NCBI GenBank assembly: GCA_026713405.1
Contig: JAPOON010000827.1
Span: forward strand, 1 to 5,523
Source: Gammaproteobacteria bacterium
GTDB taxonomy: Bacteria; Pseudomonadota; Gammaproteobacteria; Pseudomonadales; Azotimanducaceae_A
Reading direction: 5' to 3'
Length of the DNA stretch: 5,523 nucleotides
In this document: in pieces, positions 1-5,512 of the stretch
Position numbering within the stretch: position 1 is the first letter of the stretch
How the letters are laid out: every line of letters starts with the position of its first letter
Position numbers and translations under genes: made by a program
Notes under the pieces: generated by a model
What the model saw: only the letters and a program-made list of their open reading frames with translations
Databases searched by the model: none
Told to the model about the DNA's origin: nothing

Positions 1-263
1 AAATCGATGTCTTCCATAACGTCGACGGGCAGGTGGCCGGTTCGGTGGCCGACATTCGGGAAAAGCTGCTCACCCAACTCACCACCCCCGTTTTCTGGAT
101 CGACTGCGTGCGCGGACTCCAGTCACTCGGCGTCGATGCCCTGGTGGAGTGTGGCCCCGGCAAGGTGCTTGCCGGGCTGGCGAGACGCATTGACCGGTCG
201 CTGCGTACCGCCGCGATCGGTGACCTGAACGGATTGAACGCTGCATTGGAGTCAGCGGCTTGA
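1..263 (+). CDS. fabD: Malonyl-CoA:ACP transacylase, C-terminal part (5' end outside window)
   Basis: FabD moves the malonyl group from CoA to the phosphopantetheine arm of acyl carrier protein in the cytoplasm, giving the extender unit for fatty acid synthesis. The reading frame enters the window at base 3 and gives 86 residues before the TGA at 261-263. Visible family landmarks are the HNVDG strand (fragment residues 5-9), TQLTTPVFW (24-32, its Gln matching a conserved Gln of the family) and ECGPGKVLAGL, the hallmark close to the C-terminus. The nucleophile Ser and catalytic His lie upstream of the window, so catalytic competence cannot be judged. The length of this tail and its end match E. 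coli FabD closely, so the 3' end is intact. The stop overlaps the fabG TTG start by 4 nt, which suggests translational coupling. Confidence 0.95.
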   Translation, partial: IDVFHNVDGQVAGSVADIREKLLTQLTTPVFWIDCVRGLQSLGVDALVECGPGKVLAGLARRIDRSLRTAAIGDLNGLNAALESAA

Positions 264-997
264 ACGGGCAGGCAGACCGGATTGCGGTAGTTACCGGCGC
301 GTCCCGGGGTATCGGAGCAGGCATCGCCAGGCTGCTGGCATCCCGCAACCTGCGGGTCATCGGCACGGCGACCACCGATGCCGGCGCCGCGCGTATCGAC
401 GATGCCCTCGGGCCCGCGGTGGTGGGCCGCCGCCTGGACATCCGCGATCCGGACGATGTCGACCGGTTCTTCTCCGAAATCAGGGACGACCCGGGCATGC
501 CCCTGGTATTGGTCAACAATGCGGGAATCACCCGGGACAACCTGATGCTGCGCATGAAGCCGGAAGAGTGGAGCGCCGTGATCGACACCAACCTGAGCGG
601 CCTGTACCGCGTCACCAGGCCGGTGTTGCGAGGAATGCTGCGGGCGCGCTGGGGCCGGGTAGTAAACGTCAGTTCCGTGGTTGCAAGAAGCGGCAATCCC
701 GGCCAGACGAACTACGTCGCCTCCAAGGCCGGGGTCGAGGGATTTACCCGTTCCCTGGCCCAGGAGGTCGCCTCGCGCGGCATCACCGTCAACGCCGTCG
801 CACCGGGTTATATCGCCACCGACATGACCGCCGAGCTGTCCGACAGCCAGGTCGACGGGCTGTTGGGGCGCATTCCCCTGGGGCGCATGGGCACGGCTTC
901 GGACATTGCCGAGGCGGTCGCATTTCTGGTGAGCGACGCCGCCGGATACATCACCGGCGAGACTTTGCACGTAAACGGGGGACTGCACGTGGTCTGA
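260..997 (+). CDS. fabG: 3-oxoacyl-[ACP] reductase FabG
   Basis: FabG is the NADPH-dependent reductase that turns 3-ketoacyl-ACP into 3-hydroxyacyl-ACP, the first reduction of each elongation cycle; it works as a cytoplasmic tetramer. The 245-residue protein is a classical short-chain dehydrogenase of normal FabG length. It shows the cofactor motif TGASRGIG (residues 12-19), NNAG (86-89), the structural Asn111, and the catalytic Ser139, Tyr152 and Lys156 (NYVASKAG). The PGYIATDMT segment (182-190) and the C-terminal ITGETLHVNGG (231-241) are typical of FabG. The start is TTG at 260: it places the Rossmann strand correctly, has a GGAG at 248-251 eight nt upstream, and overlaps the fabD stop by 4 nt. 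No in-frame ATG fits as well. Its position between fabD and acpP supports the housekeeping FabG over another short-chain dehydrogenase. Confidence 0.96.
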   Translation: MNGQADRIAVVTGASRGIGAGIARLLASRNLRVIGTATTDAGAARIDDALGPAVVGRRLDIRDPDDVDRFFSEIRDDPGMPLVLVNNAGITRDNLMLRMKPEEWSAVIDTNLSGLYRVTRPVLRGMLRARWGRVVNVSSVVARSGNPGQTNYVASKAGVEGFTRSLAQEVASRGITVNAVAPGYIATDMTAELSDSQVDGLLGRIPLGRMGTASDIAEAVAFLVSDAAGYITGETLHVNGGLHVV

Positions 998-1050
998 CGC
1001 GGCGGCCGTTCGCGTTCAGACGCGGCAGCCGTTCGCGTTCAGACGCGGCA
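996..1050 (+). repeat. 23-nt direct tandem repeat, about 2.4 copies
   Basis: Unit 1 (996-1018) and unit 2 (1019-1041) are the same apart from one base (G1004 against A1027). A third partial unit (1042-1050) matches unit 2 over its nine bases. The 20-mer CCGTTCGCGTTCAGACGCGG occurs at 1006-1025 and again at 1029-1048. The first unit starts on the last two bases of the fabG stop codon. The partial third unit runs into an imperfect GC-rich inverted repeat (1044-1060, CGCGG/CCGCG arms around CAATTGC). The function is unknown; replication slippage is the simplest origin. Confidence 0.9.
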
Positions 1051-1085
1051 ATTGCCCGCGGAGTCTGCGAAATCAACGTCTTGCG

Positions 1086-1105
1086 GGGCCGCTCAGGCGC
1101 GGTTT
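1086..1105 (+). terminator. Weak terminator-like hairpin downstream of fabG
   Basis: CCGC (1089-1092) can pair with GCGG (1099-1102) around the six-base loop TCAGGC, and TTT follows at 1103-1105. G1086-G1088 could add G-U pairs to this T run. The stem is only four strong pairs and the T tract is three bases, so this is at best a leaky intrinsic terminator. It lies in a sensible place, between the fabG stop and the acpP promoter. Many bacteria read through from fabG into acpP, and that may also be the case here. Confidence 0.25.
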
Positions 1106-1134
1106 CGTGGCTGTTCCGGTGCCGGTGCGTTACC

Positions 1135-1163
1135 TTGAACTGCCCCGGTCGCATCTATAGAAT
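1135..1163 (+). promoter_or_regulatory. Sigma70-type promoter for acpP
   Basis: The -35 element is TTGAAC (1135-1140, four of six consensus bases) and the -10 is TAGAAT (1158-1163, five of six), separated by the ideal 17 nt. Transcription would start near 1170, giving a leader of about 44 nt before the acpP ATG. The bases just after the -10 (GCGCGCTCC, 1164-1172) form a GC-rich discriminator, a feature known from growth-rate and stringently controlled promoters. An own strong promoter fits the general need for far more acyl carrier protein than its neighbouring enzymes. The start site is inferred, not measured. Confidence 0.7.
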
Positions 1164-1213
1164 GCGCGCTCCGCTCTGCCCCCCGGTAACAGGATTGGGA
1201 GACATCAACCAGC

Positions 1214-1447
1214 ATGAGTAGTGTCGAAGAACGGGTCAAGAAGCTGATTTGCGAACAGCTTGGCGTTAAGGAGGAAGAGGTGAAGGACGAAGCCTCTTTC
1301 GTTGAAGATCTCGGTGCGGATTCGCTCGACACGGTCGAGCTGGTAATGGCTCTCGAAGAGGAGTTCGAAACCGAAATTCCCGACGAGGAAGCCGAGAAGA
1401 TCACGACGGTCAAGGAAGCCATCGGCTATATTCTCGCCCACCAGTAG
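1214..1447 (+). CDS. acpP: Acyl carrier protein AcpP
   Basis: AcpP carries growing acyl chains on a 4'-phosphopantetheine arm and delivers them to the Fab enzymes, phospholipid and lipid A synthesis. The 77-residue, strongly acidic four-helix protein has the attachment motif [10 protein letters not shown], with Ser37 (counting Met1) as the site modified by holo-ACP synthase. The acidic recognition helix [23 protein letters not shown] (residues 41-63) is almost the same as in E. coli, differing there mainly by Glu for Asp. The length is one residue short of E. coli AcpP. The ATG start follows a GGGAG at 1197-1201, a rather long spacing of 12 nt. It has its own promoter upstream and sits between fabG and fabF, as expected for the essential fatty acid carrier, not a polyketide or other specialised carrier. 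The stop codon is TAG. Confidence 0.98.
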   Translation: MSSVEERVKKLICEQLGVKEEEVKDEASFVEDLGADSLDTVELVMALEEEFETEIPDEEAEKITTVKEAIGYILAHQ

Positions 1448-1484
1448 GCAGGGCCGCCTGATACAGCCCCCCCAGGGCCCCGCC
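1447..1484 (+). promoter_or_regulatory. GC-rich imperfect hairpin between acpP and fabF
   Basis: Starting on the last base of the acpP stop codon, three short stems stack. GGC (1447-1449) pairs with GCC (1482-1484), then an A-C mismatch (1450/1481). GGGC (1451-1454) pairs with GCCC (1477-1480), then a two-base bulge (CG, 1455-1456). CCTG (1457-1460) pairs with CAGG (1473-1476). The loop is 12 nt. That makes 11 pairs, ten of them G-C. No T tract follows, so it is not a standard intrinsic terminator. By inference it could shield the 3' end of an acpP message from exonucleases, or cause partial termination, so that acpP RNA exceeds fabF RNA. Confidence 0.5.
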
Positions 1485-1501
1485 GAATCGACAGTCCCGG
1501 C

Positions 1502-1506
1502 AGGAG
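1502..1506 (+). promoter_or_regulatory. Shine-Dalgarno of fabF, unusually close to the start
   Basis: AGGAG ends only one base before the fabF ATG at 1508, whereas 5-9 nt is usual. The start itself is well supported, because the protein aligns from Met1 (TKRRVVITGLG) with the N-terminus of E. coli FabF, and no later start would keep the first beta strand. The close spacing suggests weak initiation, or that this AGGAG is not the main ribosome contact. Confidence 0.5.
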
Positions 1507-1507
1507 C

Positions 1508-2743
1508 ATGACGAAGCGCAGAGTGGTTATCACCGGGCTGGGCGCGATTTCGCCCCTCGGTAACAGCGTCGAAGATGCCTGGCGTAACGCCGTGGCCGGA
1601 ACCAGCGGCGTGGGCCGTCTGGACAAGTTCGATACCGAAGGCTATTCGGTCACCATCGCCGCCCAGGTGCAGAACTTCGAGGCGGACCGCTACATGGAAC
1701 CCAAGGAGGTGCGCCGCCGCGATGCCTTCATCCAGTACGGCATCGCCGCGGGGGTCCAGGCCATCGAAGACGCGGGCCTGCCCCGGGAACCGGACGACGC
1801 CCATCGCTACGGGATTGCCGTCGGGTCCGGGATCGGCGGCCTGCAGACCATCGAGGACACCCACTCGGTCCTGATCAAGCGCGGACCCAGGCGCATTTCA
1901 CCCTTCTTTATTCCCGCAACCGTGGTCAACATGGTAAGCGGCAACCTGTCCATCATGTACGGGTACACCGGGCCCAACCTGGCGCTTGCCACCGCGTGCA
2001 CCACGGGAACCCACAGCATCGGCCTGGCGGCCCGTCTGATTCAGTATGGCGATGCGGACGTCATGGTTGCCGGCGGGTCCGAGGACGGCACGTCACCCAT
2101 CACCGTCGCCGCGTTTGCCACCATGAAGGCGCTGTCGACGCGAAACGACGATCCCGAGGCGGCCAGTCGGCCCTGGGACAGGGACCGGGACGGCTTCGTG
2201 CTCGGCGAAGGCGCCGGCGTTGTGGTGCTCGAGGAGTATGAACGCGCGCGTCGGCGGGGTGCGGACATCTACGCGGAGTTGCTCGGGTTCGGCATGAGCG
2301 GGGATGCTCATCACATTACCAGTCCGCTGGAGACCGGGGCCGGTGGCATCGCCTGCATGGAAAACGCCCTGCGCGATGCCGGCATCGCCCCGGAGTCCGT
2401 AGACTACATCAATGCACACGGCACCTCGACGCCCCTTGGCGACGTGGCCGAAACCAAGATGATCAAGCACGTGTTCGGGCATGACACCGGCATCGCGATC
2501 AGTTCCACGAAGTCCATGACGGGGCATCTGCTCGGCGCAGCGGGTTCGGTGGAAGCGATATTCACCATCATGGCGATCCGCGACCAGGTCTGCCCCCCGA
2601 CCATCAACCTCGAGAACCCGGGGGAGGAATGCGATCTCGACTATGTGCCGAACCAGGCAAGGGAGATGGCACTGAAAGTGGGCTTGAGCAACTCCTTCGG
2701 CTTCGGCGGCACCAACGGTACGGTCATCTTCGGCGCCGTATGA
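1508..2743 (+). CDS. fabF: 3-oxoacyl-[ACP] synthase II (KAS II) FabF
   Basis: FabF catalyses the elongating Claisen condensation of acyl-ACP with malonyl-ACP and in gammaproteobacteria is the enzyme tied to cis-vaccenate formation and membrane temperature response. The 411-residue protein has the thiolase fold of beta-ketoacyl synthases and normal length. The nucleophile is Cys164 in TACTTG, and the decarboxylating pair is His304 (NAHGTSTPLGD) and His340 (STKSMTGH), with Lys335. GSGIGG (106-111), RPWDRDRDGFVLGEGAG (221-237) and the C-terminal NSFGFGGTN (395-403) are typical. The Cys-His-His triad separates it from FabH-type and chain-length-factor proteins. Location next to acpP, in the conserved order, makes FabF much more likely than FabB. 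It lies in the same reading frame as acpP, 60 nt downstream, with no stop codon between the acpP TAG and its ATG. Confidence 0.97.
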   Translation: MTKRRVVITGLGAISPLGNSVEDAWRNAVAGTSGVGRLDKFDTEGYSVTIAAQVQNFEADRYMEPKEVRRRDAFIQYGIAAGVQAIEDAGLPREPDDAHRYGIAVGSGIGGLQTIEDTHSVLIKRGPRRISPFFIPATVVNMVSGNLSIMYGYTGPNLALATACTTGTHSIGLAARLIQYGDADVMVAGGSEDGTSPITVAAFATMKALSTRNDDPEAASRPWDRDRDGFVLGEGAGVVVLEEYERARRRGADIYAELLGFGMSGDAHHITSPLETGAGGIACMENALRDAGIAPESVDYINAHGTSTPLGDVAETKMIKHVFGHDTGIAISSTKSMTGHLLGAAGSVEAIFTIMAIRDQVCPPTINLENPGEECDLDYVPNQAREMALKVGLSNSFGFGGTNGTVIFGAV

Positions 2744-2763
2744 ATCGGGAATCCTGAATTCTC

Positions 2764-3777
2764 GTGAGCCGGGTGCGCGGCTGGATCGGCATTCTGCTTA
2801 TCGTTGCGGCCGGTTCCGGCTATTTTGCCTGGTCCCTTCATCATTGGTGGACATCGCCGTTGGCCGTCGACGAGTCGAGTACAGTCGTAGTCCGCGAGGG
2901 CGACACGGTTGGTGACGTTGCCCGGAAGATGGAGCAGGCCGGGCTGCTCGACCACCCGCGCCGTCTGCGCTGGACGACGCAGATCGCCGGGCTTGCCGGC
3001 GCCCTCAAGGTCGGCGAATACGTGGTGACTCCCGGCGACACACCGCAGCGGCTGATGTCGCGCATCGTTGCCGGCGACGTCATCTCCTACCGGTTCCGCA
3101 TCGTCGAGGGCGCACGCATCGTGAGCGTGCTCGCGGCACTGGCTGACCACCCCAGGATTGGCCGTACCCTTGAAGGCGTCGCGCCGGCGACGCTGCTGAC
3201 CGCACTGGGCGTTGACGACGAGGCAGGGACGAGTCACGGTGAAGGCTGGTTCTTTCCGGACACCTATCGCTTCGTTGCGGGAGACGAGGACCGGGACCTG
3301 CTCATGCGGGCCCACCTGAAGATGCGCAGGGAACTCGACGCGGCCTGGGCGGGCCGTGCCGCCGACTTGCCTTACCGGTCGCCTTACGAAGCGCTGACGG
3401 TAGCATCGATCGTGGAAAAGGAGACCGGCCGAAATGCCGACCGGGCGGACATCAGCCAGGTGATCGTCGCTCGTCTTGGCAGCGACATGCGGCTGCAGGT
3501 GGACCCCACCATCATTTACGGCCTTGGTGAGGCGTTCGACGGTAATCTCACCAGGGCACACCTCAGGCAGCCCACCCCATACAACACGTACGTCCACAAG
3601 GGTCTGCCGCCGACGCCCATCGGCATGCCGGGCCGGGACTCACTGCACGCCGCGGTGCATCCGAGTGGTGCGCCCTATTTCTACTTCGTCTCCCGCGGCG
3701 ATGGCACCAGCGAGTTCTCGACGACCCTCGAGGAACACCAGGCGGCCGTGAACAAGTATCAGTTGCAGGCGAACTGA
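2764..3777 (+). CDS. mltG: Endolytic peptidoglycan transglycosylase MltG (YceG family)
   Basis: MltG is an inner-membrane enzyme that cuts nascent glycan strands inside the chain, leaving 1,6-anhydro ends, and so influences strand length during wall growth. The 337-residue protein begins with a short basic stretch and one membrane helix (about residues 7-24), then a LysM-like region (about 38-90) and the YceG catalytic domain. The catalytic Glu218 lies in ASIVEKETG (214-222), the same number as in E. coli MltG. Other hallmarks are GWFFPDTYRF (161-170), LQVDPTIIYGLG (244-255) and the TPYNTYVHKGLPPTPIGMPG block (271-290). The start is GTG at 2764 with only a weak GGGA 13 nt upstream; a second GTG at 2773 would remove three residues and cannot be excluded. 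pabC, which sits between fabF and mltG in E. coli, is missing here. Confidence 0.95.
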   Translation: MSRVRGWIGILLIVAAGSGYFAWSLHHWWTSPLAVDESSTVVVREGDTVGDVARKMEQAGLLDHPRRLRWTTQIAGLAGALKVGEYVVTPGDTPQRLMSRIVAGDVISYRFRIVEGARIVSVLAALADHPRIGRTLEGVAPATLLTALGVDDEAGTSHGEGWFFPDTYRFVAGDEDRDLLMRAHLKMRRELDAAWAGRAADLPYRSPYEALTVASIVEKETGRNADRADISQVIVARLGSDMRLQVDPTIIYGLGEAFDGNLTRAHLRQPTPYNTYVHKGLPPTPIGMPGRDSLHAAVHPSGAPYFYFVSRGDGTSEFSTTLEEHQAAVNKYQLQAN

Positions 3778-3778
3778 G

Positions 3779-4408
3779 TTGCGCGGCGCCTTCATTACTC
3801 TTGAAGGAACCGAGGGCGTCGGCAAGACGACCAATCTCGACTTCGTCTGCGCAACCGTTCGCCGGGCCGGTATCGAGGTCCTGCAGACGCGGGAGCCGGG
3901 GGGCACCCCCCTGGCCGAGGAAATCCGTGACCTGTTGCTGGCGGTGCGCGAGGAGCCCGTGGCCGACAGCGCCGAATTGCTGCTCGTCTTCGCGGCACGC
4001 GGTCAGCACCTGGCGAGAACCATTGAACCGGCACTGCGAGCCGGGACCTGGGTGGTCAGCGACCGTTTCACGGATGCCACTTACGCCTACCAGGGCGGCG
4101 GCAGGGGTTTCGACAGGGCAACCATTGCGGCACTGGAGAAGCTGGTACACGGAGAACTGCAACCGGACCTGACCCTGATTCTGGATGCGTCCGTCGATGC
4201 GGTTGCATCGCGCCTGTCCGGACGCATCAGGGATCGCTTCGAGCGCGAACAACGCGATTTCTTCGAGCGGGTTCGCGCCGGCTACCTGCAGCGCGCGGCG
4301 GAGCTTTCGCGCTGCGTGGTGATCGATGCCACGCAGGCGCTGGACCGGGTGCAGGCCGACATCGTCAAGGCGCTGACGCCGCTGCTCCGGCGGGCCGAGG
4401 GGAATTGA
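3779..4408 (+). CDS. tmk: Thymidylate kinase (dTMP kinase)
   Basis: Tmk phosphorylates dTMP to dTDP with ATP in the cytoplasm, an essential step of dTTP supply. The 209-residue protein has normal length. It shows the P-loop EGTEGVGKTT (9-18), the REPGGT nucleotide-binding motif (38-43), the DR motif with Asp95-Arg96 (SDRFTDAT), YQGGGRG (104-110), and an arginine-rich lid (GRIRDRFEREQ, 148-158) followed by FFERVRAGYL. A basic lid together with a P-loop lacking Arg fits the E. coli-like class (type II) of the family. The start is TTG at 3779, one base after the mltG stop, with AGG at 3767-3769 nine nt upstream; the protein then begins MRGAFITLEG, matching the usual N-terminus. Tight spacing to mltG and a 1-nt overlap with holB indicate one transcript and coupled translation. 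Confidence 0.96.
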   Translation: MRGAFITLEGTEGVGKTTNLDFVCATVRRAGIEVLQTREPGGTPLAEEIRDLLLAVREEPVADSAELLLVFAARGQHLARTIEPALRAGTWVVSDRFTDATYAYQGGGRGFDRATIAALEKLVHGELQPDLTLILDASVDAVASRLSGRIRDRFEREQRDFFERVRAGYLQRAAELSRCVVIDATQALDRVQADIVKALTPLLRRAEGN

Positions 4409-5265
4409 TGGACCTGCCCTGGCAGTCCGGTGTCAAGGCCAGCCTGTGTGCCGCCATGGACAATGCGCGGCTGCCCCATGCCGTCCTGTTGTCGGGCTAT
4501 CCCGGGTGGGGTGAAACGGAACTCTGCGCATGGTTGGCATTGAAGTTGCTCGGCATCGATTCGTCAGCCCCGGCCAGGAACCTGGCGCATCCCGATTTCC
4601 GGTGGGTCGCGCCCGATGGCGGATCGGTCAGGATCGAACAGATCCGCGCGCTGGCGGAGTTCGCCCCGGGCACGCCGCAGATCGCGGGGGCCAAGGTCGC
4701 TGTAGTCGAGAGCGCCCACAGCATGAACGTCAACGCGCAGAACGCGCTGCTGAAGACGCTTGAAGAGCCGCCCGGGTCGATGTTCCTCATCCTGGGCAGC
4801 GACAGTGCCGGATCCCTGGCGCCGACGGTGCTGAGCCGCTGCCAGGCGTTCACCATTCCCCGGGCCCGTGCCGCGGCGGCGGACTGGTTGCGTGAGCCGG
4901 CGGCAAAAGCGCTGCTCGACGACTATGACGGCGCGCCGCTGCAGGCGGTGCTCGGAGCCGAGGCGGGGGAACGTCCCATGGGCGAACTGCTGTCCGACCT
5001 GGCGGCGGGCCGGCCGGTCATCGGTGAAATGCTGGGGCTCGATGCATCCAGGCTGGGCGCCCGCTGGACTCGCTGGCTCGTGCGCACGCTTGCGCAGAAC
5101 CCGGACTTCCCGGAAGGGCGAAACCTGAGCCGGCGCAGGGCGTTCGCCTTCGCCGATGAATTGACGCGCTTTCACGACCAGGTCAACCGGTCGAGCGCAG
5201 CCAATGTGAGGCTTCTGCTGGAGCGCCTCTGCCATAAGTGGCAATTGCTGGTTCAGCGGCGTTGA
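4408..5265 (+). CDS. holB: DNA polymerase III delta' subunit HolB, without zinc module
   Basis: HolB is the stator subunit of the clamp loader that opens the beta clamp and places it on primed DNA. The protein has 285 residues from the ATG at 4408, against 334 in E. coli. It has the AAA+ fold with a degenerate P-loop (SGYPGWGETEL, 29-39, Glu where ATPases have Lys), as in E. coli delta', which does not bind ATP. Clear landmarks are HPDF (61-64), NALLKTLEEPP (112-122), and the SRC motif (143-145) with the arginine finger Arg144. The four-cysteine zinc module found just before HPD in E. coli is absent: about eleven residues without any Cys join LLGI to HPDF. ATG at 4408 is preferred over the TTG at 4405, because GAGGGG (4397-4402) lies five nt upstream and the ATG overlaps the tmk stop by one base. 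Confidence 0.93.
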   Translation: MDLPWQSGVKASLCAAMDNARLPHAVLLSGYPGWGETELCAWLALKLLGIDSSAPARNLAHPDFRWVAPDGGSVRIEQIRALAEFAPGTPQIAGAKVAVVESAHSMNVNAQNALLKTLEEPPGSMFLILGSDSAGSLAPTVLSRCQAFTIPRARAAAADWLREPAAKALLDDYDGAPLQAVLGAEAGERPMGELLSDLAAGRPVIGEMLGLDASRLGARWTRWLVRTLAQNPDFPEGRNLSRRRAFAFADELTRFHDQVNRSSAANVRLLLERLCHKWQLLVQRR

Positions 5266-5301
5266 ACGAAGACCTGACCTACACCGCTTTCCGACAGATC
5301 C

Positions 5302-5324
5302 GCACACTGTGACGGGAGTGTTGC
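5302..5324 (+). other. Hairpin-forming inverted repeat downstream of holB
   Basis: GCACACT (5302-5308) can pair with AGTGTTGC (5317-5324), leaving a single bulged T (5322) and an eight-base loop. It starts 36 nt after the holB stop. No T run follows, so it is not a normal Rho-independent terminator; it could protect the 3' end of the mRNA or be chance. Confidence 0.35.
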
Positions 5325-5356
5325 TCTGGTGGTGCCCCTGGGATCTGAGGACACTA

Positions 5357-5392
5357 GGCGTTTCCACCCCGGCGCGCCGGGCCGCTGACGCC
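5357..5392. repeat. Nested inverted repeat with a perfect 14-bp palindrome
   Basis: GGCGT (5357-5361) pairs with ACGCC (5388-5392). Inside it, CCCGGCGCGCCGGG (5368-5381) is a perfect palindrome that can fold as a 5-bp stem with a CGCG loop. The two stems are separated by a symmetrical internal loop of six bases on each side. It could be a structured RNA element or a DNA dyad for a protein. No T tract follows. Confidence 0.55.
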
Positions 5393-5506
5393 CAAGGAAC
5401 AGCATTGAATTCAGCCATGAGAGCCGGCGTGCGGTGCGGGCCTCCAGCACCTTTAAAGCACTTCAGCGCGCCCGGAATCCGCCAACAGCCTGGTCGCTTA
5501 GCGTGC

Positions 5507-5512
5507 AGGAGG
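5507..5512 (+). promoter_or_regulatory. Strong Shine-Dalgarno of a gene starting past the window
   Basis: AGGAGG is the full consensus and is the best ribosome-binding site in the window. No ATG, GTG or TTG follows in the remaining 11 bases, so the start codon would lie at or just after the window end. The product is unknown; a tatD-family or pilZ gene would fit the usual neighbourhood, but this is only a guess from context. Confidence 0.45.

Noticed and set aside
996..1050. A CRISPR array at the tandem repeat
   Set aside because: The copies are directly adjacent with no spacers, and there are only about 2.4 of them.
951..1154. A 67-codon minus-strand frame in the fabG-acpP gap
   Set aside because: Very Arg-rich, spans the tandem repeat and the acpP promoter, and overlaps the fabG end; better explained as GC-rich non-coding DNA.
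568..1221. A + strand frame overlapping fabG and running through the gap
   Set aside because: Out of frame with FabG, extremely Arg-rich, and only open because of base composition.
2641..3597. A 318-codon minus-strand frame opposite mltG
   Set aside because: MltG on the + strand has its catalytic motif and all family blocks; the antisense product shows no known motif and no ribosome-binding site was evident.
5433..5454. GGTGC/GCACC hairpin followed by TTT as an intrinsic terminator
   Set aside because: Five-pair stem, nine-base loop and only three T; too weak to call as a terminator on its own.
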